From Rhodobiaceae bacterium (GTDB lineage Bacteria; Pseudomonadota; Alphaproteobacteria; RS24): a stretch of 6,959 nucleotides of DNA. Position 1 is the first letter of the stretch. Every line of letters begins with the position of its first letter. The translations under genes were made by a program, and so were the position numbers. Where the stretch lies: positions 1 to 6,959 of the forward strand of contig NYTN01000051.1 of the NCBI GenBank assembly GCA_002683515.1, in the 5' to 3' direction. Positions 1 through 5,742 of the stretch are shown piece by piece. The notes under the pieces were generated by a model. The model ran no database searches, was not told where the DNA came from, and saw only the letters and a list, made by a program, of their open reading frames with translations.

Positions 1-143
1 CATTCCAATTCGATAAGGTGCGTTTGGCCATAGTCAAAGCCGACTGTCTCAACATGGCTGTAGGTTGCCAGCGCATGCGCCAAACATACAGTGGAGTCTT
101 GCCCACCTGAAAACAGCACCAATGCAGTCCGAGAATCTGTCAT
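1..143 (-). CDS. queC: 7-cyano-7-deazaguanine synthase QueC, N-terminal part (cut by window edge)
   Basis: Reading leftward from the ATG at 143-141, the frame is open to the window edge and gives 47 residues beginning MTDSRTALVLFSGGQDST. The SGGQDST motif (residues 12-18) is the ATP-pyrophosphatase P-loop of the QueC/ExsB family, and FDYGQTH (about residues 36-42) matches the conserved DYGQ-H segment. QueC converts 7-carboxy-7-deazaguanine to preQ0 with ATP and ammonia, a cytoplasmic step toward queuosine in tRNA. The start is well fixed because an in-frame TGA lies at 149-147, only one codon upstream. I see no strong ribosome binding site. Full-length family members are about 220-240 residues, so about four fifths of the gene lies outside the window. 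It is divergent from eno, with 105 bp between the two starts. The identification is confident despite the short length because the motif is highly specific. Confidence 0.88.
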   Translation of the reverse strand, partial: MTDSRTALVLFSGGQDSTVCLAHALATYSHVETVGFDYGQTHLIELE

Positions 144-248
144 GCTTCATTAGTAGCAGTGCGGCGAGACAGGTCAATAACTCTGGATGTATTTGCACAT
201 TTTTTAAATTTTCGGTAAGACACACCCAACAGGTGAAACGGAAAAAAT
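144..248. promoter_or_regulatory. Divergent queC / eno intergenic region
   Basis: These 105 bp separate two divergent start codons and must hold the promoters of both genes. On the plus strand a weak candidate for eno is TTGCAC at 193-198, 17 bp before TAAGAC at 216-221. Each matches the sigma-70 consensus at about half its positions, so this is only a suggestion. The T/A-rich tract at 200-212 fits an upstream promoter region. A purine-rich segment (AGGTGAAACGGAAAAAAT, 231-248) precedes the eno ATG and can serve as its ribosome binding region. I see no riboswitch or strong hairpin. Confidence 0.35.
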
Positions 249-1511
249 ATGACAGCAATTATAGATATTATTGGACGCGAAATCATTGATAGTCGGGGTA
301 ATCCAACTGTTGAAGTGGATGTTTTGCTTGAGGATGGCGGCTTTGGTCGTGCCGGAGTGCCATCGGGTGCTTCAACAGGCGCATTTGAAGCTGTCGAACT
401 GCGCGATGGCGGCGAACGTTATAATGGTAAGGGCGTTTTGAACGCCGTAAATGCCGTTAACCAAGAAATTTTTCAGGCACTGAGCGGCTTTGATGCGCTG
501 GAACAGCAACATATTGATCGTACGCTGATTGCTCTGGATGGAACGGATAACAAAGCCCGCCTCGGCGCCAATGCAATTCTAGGCGTATCCTTGGCTGTGG
601 CGAAAGCGGCGGCAGATAGTCTTGGTTTACCTCTATGGCGCTATGTCGGGGGTACTCAAGCGCATATTATGCCGTTGCCAATGATGAATATTCTTAATGG
701 TGGCGCACATGCGGATAACCCAATTGATATTCAGGAATTTATGATTCAGCCCGTCTCCGCCCCTAGTGTGCGCGAGGCTGTGCGGATGGGTGCTGAAGTG
801 TTCCATGCGCTCCGTGGGTTGCTGACTGCCGATGGTCTGTCTACAGGGATTGGAGATGAAGGCGGGTTCGCGCCGAATATAGCCTCCACACAAGTGGCGC
901 TGGATTATGTGATGAAGGCCATAGAAAAAGCCGGTTTTAAGCCCGGCACTGATATGACCTTGGCGCTTGATGCCGCTTCAACCGAATTTTTTAAGGATGG
1001 TGTTTATCACTTGGCAGGTGAGGGCAAGAAACTCACTGCCGACCAGATGGTCAGCTATTATCAAGACTTGGTGAAAGCTTATCCGATTAAATCAATTGAA
1101 GACGGTATGGCCGAGGGTGATTGGGAAGGCTGGGCCGAGCTCACTGCCGCTATTGGTGATGATGTGCAGTTAGTCGGTGATGATTTATTCGTCACCAATC
1201 CTGTGCGCCTGAAAAAGGGCATTGATATGGGCGTCGCCAATTCTATTTTGGTTAAGGTTAATCAAATCGGAACATTGAGCGAAACACTTGAGGCTGTAGA
1301 GATGGCACATAAAGCCGGATATACCGCTGTTATGTCTCATCGCTCCGGCGAAACAGAAGACTCAATGATTGCTGATCTGGCTGTGGCAACCAATTGTGGA
1401 CAGATTAAAACCGGCTCGCTGGCACGTTCAGATAGACTCGCCAAATATAACCAGCTCATTCGGATTGAAGAGATGCTGGGCGACACGGCTCACTATAACA
1501 ATGGTGCATAG
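249..1511 (+). CDS. eno: Enolase (phosphopyruvate hydratase)
   Basis: Enolase interconverts 2-phosphoglycerate and phosphoenolpyruvate in glycolysis and gluconeogenesis; it is a cytoplasmic Mg-dependent enzyme and in many bacteria also part of the RNA degradosome. The 420-residue product is close to the usual 420-435. The whole family signature is present: the mobile loop VPSGASTGAFEA (37-48), GGAHADN (151-157) with His154, GDEGGFAPN (202-210) with the acid/base Glu204, metal ligands Asp241 (LALDAAST), Glu284 (SIEDG) and Asp311 (VGDDLF), the catalytic Lys336 in SILVKVNQ, and the C-terminal MSHRSGETEDS (362-372) and IKTGSLARSDR (386-396) substrate loops. No key residue is missing. The ATG at 249 places the conserved N-terminal I-x-EIIDSRGNPTVEV segment at the expected distance, and a purine-rich stretch precedes it. 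The ftsB-like gene follows after 82 bp, a neighbour relation common in alphaproteobacteria. Confidence 0.98.
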   Translation: MTAIIDIIGREIIDSRGNPTVEVDVLLEDGGFGRAGVPSGASTGAFEAVELRDGGERYNGKGVLNAVNAVNQEIFQALSGFDALEQQHIDRTLIALDGTDNKARLGANAILGVSLAVAKAAADSLGLPLWRYVGGTQAHIMPLPMMNILNGGAHADNPIDIQEFMIQPVSAPSVREAVRMGAEVFHALRGLLTADGLSTGIGDEGGFAPNIASTQVALDYVMKAIEKAGFKPGTDMTLALDAASTEFFKDGVYHLAGEGKKLTADQMVSYYQDLVKAYPIKSIEDGMAEGDWEGWAELTAAIGDDVQLVGDDLFVTNPVRLKKGIDMGVANSILVKVNQIGTLSETLEAVEMAHKAGYTAVMSHRSGETEDSMIADLAVATNCGQIKTGSLARSDRLAKYNQLIRIEEMLGDTAHYNNGA

Positions 1512-1525
1512 CATTGGTTCCTAAC

Positions 1526-1537
1526 ACTTTTAAAAGT
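1526..1537. repeat. 12-bp perfect palindrome downstream of eno
   Basis: ACTTTTAAAAGT reads the same on both strands and lies 14 bp after the eno stop codon. It has no loop, so it is more like a protein-binding dyad than an RNA terminator. A chance AT-rich palindrome is also possible. Confidence 0.35.
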
Positions 1538-1564
1538 CTCGACCCAGTTTCACCTTGACCAGAC

Positions 1565-1581
1565 GAATCACTTTGTGATTC
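1565..1581 (+). terminator. Hairpin between eno and ftsB-like gene (weak terminator or operator)
   Basis: GAATCAC-TTT-GTGATTC forms a perfect 7-bp stem with a 3-nt loop. It is followed by TCTGTATTTATT, which is T-containing but not the uninterrupted T-run of a strong rho-independent terminator, and the stem has only three G-C pairs. It lies 12 bp before the ftsB-like ATG, so it could instead be an operator or a structure in the ftsB leader. Both arms contain a GANTC site. The structure is certain; the function is not. Confidence 0.4.
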
Positions 1582-1593
1582 TCTGTATTTATT

Positions 1594-1947
1594 ATGATGA
1601 TTCGTTTTTTAACATCACCAGTGACACCTCATACTGTCGGACGTAAACCTTTGCGCTTACGTTTTCTGGTTATGCCATTTTGCTTGGCACTATTGGGGAG
1701 CTATCTCACCTACCACGCATTGCAGGGTGATCGCGGCTATTTCGCATGGGGTGCGTTAAGTGAACAACGAGCTGAAAAAGATAAGGAATTGCTGGCGCTT
1801 CAATTAGCAAATGCTGAATTATTAGCGCGTATCAATCTGCTTTCCGGTCTAACACCGGATCCGGATTATCTGGATGAGCGTGTTCGCGAGGTGCTTGGCT
1901 TCTCTGCTGCAGGTGAAACAGTAATTTTGATACCAAAAGCCGATTAA
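1594..1947 (+). CDS. ftsB: FtsB/DivIC-type septum formation initiator protein
   Basis: The 117-residue product has the bitopic layout of FtsB/DivIC proteins, which join FtsL and FtsQ in the divisome and help activate septal peptidoglycan synthesis. It has a short basic N-terminus, one hydrophobic segment (about residues 24-43), then a periplasmic coiled coil (about 55-84, rich in Glu, Lys, Leu and Ala). The C-terminal segment DYLDERVREVLGF (91-103) resembles the conserved end of alphaproteobacterial members. The start is uncertain between two adjacent ATG codons at 1594 and 1597; neither has an obvious ribosome binding site, and a hairpin lies just upstream. In related genomes an FtsB-like gene commonly follows eno, as here. 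The assignment rests on architecture and context more than on catalytic residues, since this family has none. The symbol is by family. Confidence 0.85.
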   Translation: MMIRFLTSPVTPHTVGRKPLRLRFLVMPFCLALLGSYLTYHALQGDRGYFAWGALSEQRAEKDKELLALQLANAELLARINLLSGLTPDPDYLDERVREVLGFSAAGETVILIPKAD

Positions 1948-1953
1948 TCTTAA

Positions 1954-1968
1954 AATTCCCAAGGAATT
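1954..1968 (+). promoter_or_regulatory. Small hairpin overlapping the lipA Shine-Dalgarno
   Basis: AATTCC-CAA-GGAATT is a perfect 6-bp inverted repeat with a 3-nt loop. The best Shine-Dalgarno-like sequence before lipA, AAGGAA at 1961-1966, lies in its loop and 3' arm, so folding could hide it. The stem has only two G-C pairs and would be marginally stable. The spacing from AAGGAA to ATG 1986 is long (19 nt); to the in-frame TTG at 1980 it is 13 nt. Confidence 0.3.
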
Positions 1969-1985
1969 GATATATACAATTGTTT

Positions 1986-2963
1986 ATGACAGTGGTTATA
2001 GACAATATTACACGTGACAACCCCCCCCGCCATCCGGAAAAAGCCAATCGTCCGGACAGTGAGGTTTTGCGCAAGCCCTCTTGGATTCGTGCTAAGGCGC
2101 CAGGTGCAGGGCCGGAGGCCGGAGTCTATGCAGAAACCAAGAAAATTATTAAAGATAATAATCTTGTAACGGTCTGCGAGGAAGCTGCCTGTCCGAATAT
2201 TGGCGAATGTTGGTCGCAACGCCATGCCACGATGATGATAATGGGAGAGATTTGTACCCGCGCCTGTGCATTTTGCAATGTAAGCACCGGTATGCCGCTT
2301 CCGTTGGATACGGATGAGCCGGCACGGGTAGCTGATGCTGTTACCAAGCTTGGCTTACGCCATATCGTGATTACATCGGTTGACCGCGATGACCTTGATG
2401 ATGGCGGTGCGCACCATTTTGCCGATACGATTTATGCTATTCGTGCAAACTCGCCTGAAACGAGCATTGAAATCCTGACACCTGATTTTCTAAGAAAAGA
2501 AGGTGCATTGGAGATTGTCGTTGAGGCGCGGCCTGATGTTTTCAATCATAATCTGGAAACCACACCACGGCTTTATCTGAATATTCGCCCCGGGGCGCGG
2601 TATTTCCATTCAATGCGCCTGTTACAGCGTGTGAAGGAAATTGACCCGACGATTTTCACCAAATCAGGCATTATGGTTGGGCTTGGTGAAAGCCGTGAGG
2701 AAGTTATGCAGGTCATGGACGATATGCGCTCTGCCGATATTGATTTCATCACGATTGGGCAATATCTCCAGCCAACCCGTAAACATGCGCCCATTGATAG
2801 GTTTGTTACCCCTGAGGAATTCGACTCTTATGCGACAACGGCTCGTGCAAAAGGATTTTTGATGGTCTCGGCAACGCCTCTTACGCGCTCTTCACATCAT
2901 GCAGATGAGGATTTTGCCAAGCTTAAAGCTGCAAGAGAAGCGCAACAGGCACGACAAGTGTGA
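1986..2963 (+). CDS. lipA: Lipoyl synthase (radical SAM)
   Basis: LipA inserts two sulfur atoms at C6 and C8 of octanoyl groups bound to lipoyl domains (2-oxoacid dehydrogenase E2 subunits and glycine cleavage H protein). Numbered from ATG 1986 the protein has 325 residues, usual for the family. The auxiliary [4Fe-4S] cysteines are C64, C69 and C75 in CEEAACPNIGEC, and the radical-SAM CX3CX2C cysteines are C90, C94 and C97 in CTRACAFC. The C-terminal RSSHHAD (301-307) holds the conserved serine that ligates the auxiliary cluster. The frame also opens two codons earlier at TTG 1980 and is closed upstream by TGA at 1968-1970. I prefer the ATG, but the AAGGAA ribosome site is rather far from either. 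A run of eight C residues lies at codons 12-15. The gene is 38 bp downstream of ftsB-like and 7 bp upstream of the preferred ratA start. Confidence 0.97.
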   Translation: MTVVIDNITRDNPPRHPEKANRPDSEVLRKPSWIRAKAPGAGPEAGVYAETKKIIKDNNLVTVCEEAACPNIGECWSQRHATMMIMGEICTRACAFCNVSTGMPLPLDTDEPARVADAVTKLGLRHIVITSVDRDDLDDGGAHHFADTIYAIRANSPETSIEILTPDFLRKEGALEIVVEARPDVFNHNLETTPRLYLNIRPGARYFHSMRLLQRVKEIDPTIFTKSGIMVGLGESREEVMQVMDDMRSADIDFITIGQYLQPTRKHAPIDRFVTPEEFDSYATTARAKGFLMVSATPLTRSSHHADEDFAKLKAAREAQQARQV

Positions 2964-2970
2964 AGTCAGA

Positions 2971-3420
2971 TTGACGGAAGCAGTTTCTCTTACCCGGCAT
3001 AGCCCATTTTCTGCACAGCAAATGTTTGACCTTGTGTGCGATGTTGATAATTACAGCAAATTCGTACCTTATTGCACCGCTTCACGGGTGATTTCTGTCA
3101 ATGAGGGTACAAAAGGGCAAGCTGTCATGCTTGCTGATTTGCGGGTTGCCTATAAAATGCTGCGAGAAACCTATACCAGCAAGATATCACTGGATACTGA
3201 GGCATGCTCTGTTCATGTTGCGCAGGAAAATGGGCCATTTCGTAAGTTAGACAATCGGTGGACGTTTACCGATACGCCGGAAGGCTCGGATATTCATTTT
3301 TATCTAGATTTTGAGTTTAGCGTGCCGTTATTACGGCAAATTATTCAGCCGATGATGGGTCGCGTCGTCGAAAGATTTGTTTCAGCCTTTGAAGATCGTG
3401 CGCTTGAAATATATAGCTGA
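2971..3420 (+). CDS. ratA: RatA/COQ10-like START-domain (SRPBCC) protein
   Basis: From TTG 2971 the product is 149 residues, the usual length of the RatA/COQ10 family. The N-terminal SPFSAQQMFDLVCDVDNYSKF and the following VPYC (residues 11-35) match the family's first helix and strand, GPFRKLDNRW (88-97) matches the conserved central strand, and a long amphipathic C-terminal helix (about 118-147) closes the hydrophobic pocket. Members bind lipids: mitochondrial Coq10 binds ubiquinone and supports respiration, while E. coli RatA was reported to hinder 70S ribosome assembly. The ubiquinone role seems likelier in an alphaproteobacterium, but that is inference. The frame continues upstream into lipA, with ATG codons at 2899 and 2905, which would add 24 or 22 residues unlike the family and overlap lipA by about 60 bp. 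No ATG exists near the expected start, so TTG 2971 is chosen on homology alone; its ribosome site is weak. Very probably co-transcribed with lipA. Confidence 0.85.
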   Translation: MTEAVSLTRHSPFSAQQMFDLVCDVDNYSKFVPYCTASRVISVNEGTKGQAVMLADLRVAYKMLRETYTSKISLDTEACSVHVAQENGPFRKLDNRWTFTDTPEGSDIHFYLDFEFSVPLLRQIIQPMMGRVVERFVSAFEDRALEIYS

Positions 3421-3430
3421 ATAAATATAA

Positions 3431-3922
3431 TTAATTTAATCGATTAACCAGCATATTAATAGCATGTTCGACAGTAGCCATGCGGACTTCGTGGCGTCCC
3501 AAATCTCCAAAATGCTGACAATCATGTGTTGTTTCGCTCTTATAGTGCGTGGCGAAATGAACAGTTCCAACCGGTTTATCTGTTGTCCCGCCGTCTGGCC
3601 CGGCAATGCCTGAGACAGCAACACTGATATGCGCGCCGCTAATCATCACTGCGCCTTCTGCCATAGCTCTGACAACCTCTTCACTCACCGCGCCCTTATC
3701 CTTCAATATGTCGGAAGCTACACCAAGAATGGCGTGTTTAGCCGAATTGGCATAGGTTACATAACTTTTATGGATAACTGCTGAAGAGCCCGGAATTTCG
3801 GTTAAAAGTGCAGAAATCATCCCGCCTGTACAAGACTCAGCTGTTGTAAGGGTGATATTGAGGCGTTTGCAAATATTCAGTAACTCAGTTGTTTCGTCGA
3901 TTAGAGCCGAATTAAACATCAT
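3431..3922 (-). CDS. pncC: CinA C-terminal-type nicotinamide mononucleotide amidase (PncC)
   Basis: The 163-residue product is a stand-alone CinA C-terminal domain. Members such as E. coli PncC (YgaD) deamidate NMN to nicotinate mononucleotide, recycling the by-product of NAD-dependent DNA ligase; others are annotated as competence/damage-inducible CinA. Visible motifs are TTAESCTGG (26-34), whose Ser30 is the likely nucleophile, SYVTYANSAKHAILGV (53-68) with Tyr57 and Lys62, GAVSEEVV (77-84) and VSGIAGPDGGT (103-113). The N-terminal molybdopterin-binding-like domain of long CinA proteins is absent, as is usual for this subfamily. The pgpA stop codon directly abuts the first ATG (TAAATGATG), so translation is probably coupled. 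The second ATG at 3919 is an alternative start with a better distance to an upstream GGA. It is the last gene of the leftward ispDF-pgpA-pncC operon and converges on ratA. Family assignment is firm; NMN as substrate is inferred from family. Confidence 0.9.
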   Translation of the reverse strand: MMFNSALIDETTELLNICKRLNITLTTAESCTGGMISALLTEIPGSSAVIHKSYVTYANSAKHAILGVASDILKDKGAVSEEVVRAMAEGAVMISGAHISVAVSGIAGPDGGTTDKPVGTVHFATHYKSETTHDCQHFGDLGRHEVRMATVEHAINMLVNRLN

Positions 3923-4417
3923 TTATCCATATATTTGAAAGAAAAATAAGGTAATACCTGCAAGTAGGCCTGCAACCATATCATCAATCATAATGCCGAA
4001 AGCACCGGAAAACCGCTTTTCTAGCCATGAGATAGGCCAAGGTTTGGCGATATCGAATATGCGGAATAAGGCAAAGCCTAAAAACACGCTTATTAAACTC
4101 ATCTCTGCAAAGGCAAGGGTTAGGCTGAGACCAGCAGCCTCATCTATCACAATCATAGATGGATCGTTATCCTGATCGCCAGCTGCATTCAGCCATTCCC
4201 GACAAACCCACATCCCGATTAAAAATAATGCAAAGCTTAAAGATAATATATGTAAACCACTGTAATTAAACAATATATATGTAGCTAATGGTAGAGCTGC
4301 AAGGCTGCCCCATGTGCCGGATGCTGGAGTAATAAAGCCGCTACCGCCAAAGCTAGCAAGCAATGTCACTGGTGATAAAATTGAGAGTTTTTCTGGTGGG
4401 GTATGGAGTTTTAGCAT
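3923..4417 (-). CDS. pgpA: Phosphatidylglycerophosphatase A
   Basis: PgpA removes phosphate from phosphatidylglycerol phosphate to make phosphatidylglycerol, at the inner membrane. The 164-residue product has the family motifs in order: TPASGTWGSL (30-39), DPSMIVIDEAAG (85-96) with the conserved acidic residues, RIFDIAKPWPI (119-129) and GIMIDDMVAGLLAG (141-154). Hydrophobic segments fit about three to four membrane spans: near 38-50, 56-72, 97-118 and 147-161. The start is well supported: AGAAGG lies 5 nt before the ATG and overlaps the end region of ispDF, whose stop is only 11 bp away. Its own stop abuts the pncC start. The tight spacing indicates one transcript from the ispDF promoter. 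No key motif is missing. Confidence 0.95.
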   Translation of the reverse strand: MLKLHTPPEKLSILSPVTLLASFGGSGFITPASGTWGSLAALPLATYILFNYSGLHILSLSFALFLIGMWVCREWLNAAGDQDNDPSMIVIDEAAGLSLTLAFAEMSLISVFLGFALFRIFDIAKPWPISWLEKRFSGAFGIMIDDMVAGLLAGITLFFFQIYG

Positions 4418-4428
4418 GGAAACCTTCT

Positions 4429-5622
4429 CTAAAATCTTGCCGGAAAGGCAATAGAGGTTACAGCTTGAGCGGCAATACCTTCTGAACGTCCGGTAAATCC
4501 CATTTTTTCAGTGGTTGTGGCTTTTACACTTATCCGATTTTCTTGTATTTCTAGAATGGCAGCGAGTCGTTGGATCATTTTCTGGCGAAAAGGCCCGATT
4601 TTAGGGTTTTCACAGATGATTGTTAGGTCGATGTTAATAATATGAGCTCTTTGTTTGGTAACAAGATTAGCTGCATATTTGAGGAAATCCTCTGAATTCC
4701 GTTCTTTATTAGTGGCATCTGACATTGGAAAATGTTCACCGATATCTCCTGCTGCCAGTGCACCCATGAGAGCATCTGTAAGGGCGTGAAGTGCAACATC
4801 GGCGTCCGAGTGCCCCTCAAGTGTCTGGTCATGGGGAATGTTCACGCCGCAAAGCATCACATGGTCGCCATTTGTAAAACGATGAGCGTCAAAGCCTGAA
4901 CCTGTTCTGTATTCAAGGGTTTCCATGAGGTCACTTCCAACTGTCAACTTGATGTTCTTTTCATCCCCTTCAACGCTTACCACTTCAGTGCCGAAATGCT
5001 CAACAAGAGATGCATCGTCTGTGAAGGTGTTTTCCATTGTTATGGCTTTTTCATGCGCTTCTAACAAAGTGGCATAGTAAAAGCCTTGAGGTGTTTGTAC
5101 ACGTTTAAGCCGGTCTCGTGGCAAAGTTTCAGACGTTTGGTCGTCATGAAACAGTTTTACGGTATCTGAGAGAGGTAAAACCGGGATAACTGAGGGTGAG
5201 GTTTCGAGGGCGGCGAGAATTCTTGAGATTAAATCCTCAGAGAGATGGGGGCGTGCCGCGTCATGAACCAAAATATTTTGCGGGTTAAGGTTTTGAAGAG
5301 CCTTTAAACCTTCAAACACTGATGCTTGTCTTTCTGCGCCCCCATAAATCGCAGGTAGGCATTTTGTTATTCCCAAAGAGGCGACAGCATACATATCCAA
5401 ATCATCGGGATGAATAACTACCTGGATATGGCTAATAAGCTTATGGTTTTCAAAGGCTTTCAAAGCATGTTGCAAAACTGGAGCGCCCTTAAGGAGTTGG
5501 TATTGCTTTGGCAATGAGGATGCCGTCTCATGCAAAGTATTTCCAGCCGATGCAGAAAAGCGATGACCTCGTCCGGCGGCAACTATTAGCGCTATGTTTT
5601 GATTTTCTGAATGCTGCGGCAT
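4429..5622 (-). CDS. ispDF: Bifunctional IspD-IspF enzyme of the MEP isoprenoid pathway
   Basis: One 397-residue chain joins two non-consecutive steps of the non-mevalonate pathway. Residues 1-236 are IspD (MEP cytidylyltransferase): AAGRGHRF (15-22), PKQY (38-41), HDAARP (120-125), DTVK (153-156), RVQTPQGF (174-181) and NIKLT (223-227); Arg21, Lys39 and Lys225 align with E. coli Arg20, Lys27 and Lys213. Residues 238-397 are IspF (2C-methyl-D-erythritol 2,4-cyclodiphosphate synthase): GSGFDAHRF with metal ligands Asp245 and His247, EGHSDADVALHALTDA (269-284) with His271 and the ligand His279, GDIGEHFP (292-299) and KATTTEKMGFTGRSEG (367-382). The fusion is standard in alphaproteobacteria. The oddity is a 15-residue segment between AAGRGHRF and PKQY where E. 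coli has four. The start is supported by TTAGG about 8 nt upstream. It is the first gene of the leftward operon and diverges from dusB. Confidence 0.96.
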   Translation of the reverse strand: MPQHSENQNIALIVAAGRGHRFSASAGNTLHETASSLPKQYQLLKGAPVLQHALKAFENHKLISHIQVVIHPDDLDMYAVASLGITKCLPAIYGGAERQASVFEGLKALQNLNPQNILVHDAARPHLSEDLISRILAALETSPSVIPVLPLSDTVKLFHDDQTSETLPRDRLKRVQTPQGFYYATLLEAHEKAITMENTFTDDASLVEHFGTEVVSVEGDEKNIKLTVGSDLMETLEYRTGSGFDAHRFTNGDHVMLCGVNIPHDQTLEGHSDADVALHALTDALMGALAAGDIGEHFPMSDATNKERNSEDFLKYAANLVTKQRAHIINIDLTIICENPKIGPFRQKMIQRLAAILEIQENRISVKATTTEKMGFTGRSEGIAAQAVTSIAFPARF

Positions 5623-5693
5623 AACACCAACCTAATATGCTCCGCACATAAAGGCGATATAATTTATATTATCCGCTTGCTCTTTTGTTGTGA
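5623..5693 (-). promoter_or_regulatory. Candidate ispDF-pgpA-pncC promoter region with AT-rich dyad
   Basis: This is the left part of the 120-bp divergent region. On the minus strand TTCACA (5694-5689) is followed 17 bp later by TAATAT (5671-5666), a plausible sigma-70-like pair for the leftward operon; GATAAT (5673-5668) is an alternative -10 at 15 bp. A 13-bp dyad, ATATAA-T-TTATAT at 5657-5669, lies over the same place and creates a perfect TATAAT on the plus strand at 5658-5663, but I see no good plus-strand -35 for it. These are pattern matches only. Confidence 0.35.
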
Positions 5694-5723
5694 ATTGCCT
5701 ATTTTGCTCAAAATTTAGGCAAT
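5694..5723 (+). promoter_or_regulatory. Bulged hairpin/dyad upstream of dusB
   Basis: The left arm ATTGCCTATTTTG (5694-5706) pairs with the right arm CAAAATTTAGGCAAT (5709-5723), with a 2-nt TT bulge in the right arm and CT at the centre. As RNA this is 12 usable pairs with a GCTC loop. It ends 19 bp before the dusB start and is followed by ATTTTATT. It could be an operator dyad, an attenuator-like leader structure if transcription begins upstream, or part of the promoter. The symmetry is directly visible; the role is unknown. Confidence 0.5.
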
Positions 5724-5742
5724 ATTTTATTGTGACCCTTTT

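Noticed and set aside
49..258. Open frame of 69 codons on the minus strand across the queC start and the intergenic region.
   Set aside because: It is in a different frame from queC, whose SGGQDST motif is decisive; the other frame has no recognisable features.
633..893. Open frame of 86 codons on the minus strand inside eno.
   Set aside because: It lies opposite highly conserved enolase sequence and resembles no known protein.
1967..1980. TTGATATATACAA before lipA, reminiscent of an FNR/Fnr box.
   Set aside because: The second half-site and the spacing do not fit TTGAT-N4-ATCAA; more likely chance in an AT-rich leader.
2899..2970. Long form of the ratA gene starting at ATG 2899 within lipA.
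   Set aside because: The added residues do not resemble the family N-terminus, no ribosome site precedes that ATG, and the resulting length exceeds the family norm; TTG 2971 is preferred but not proved.
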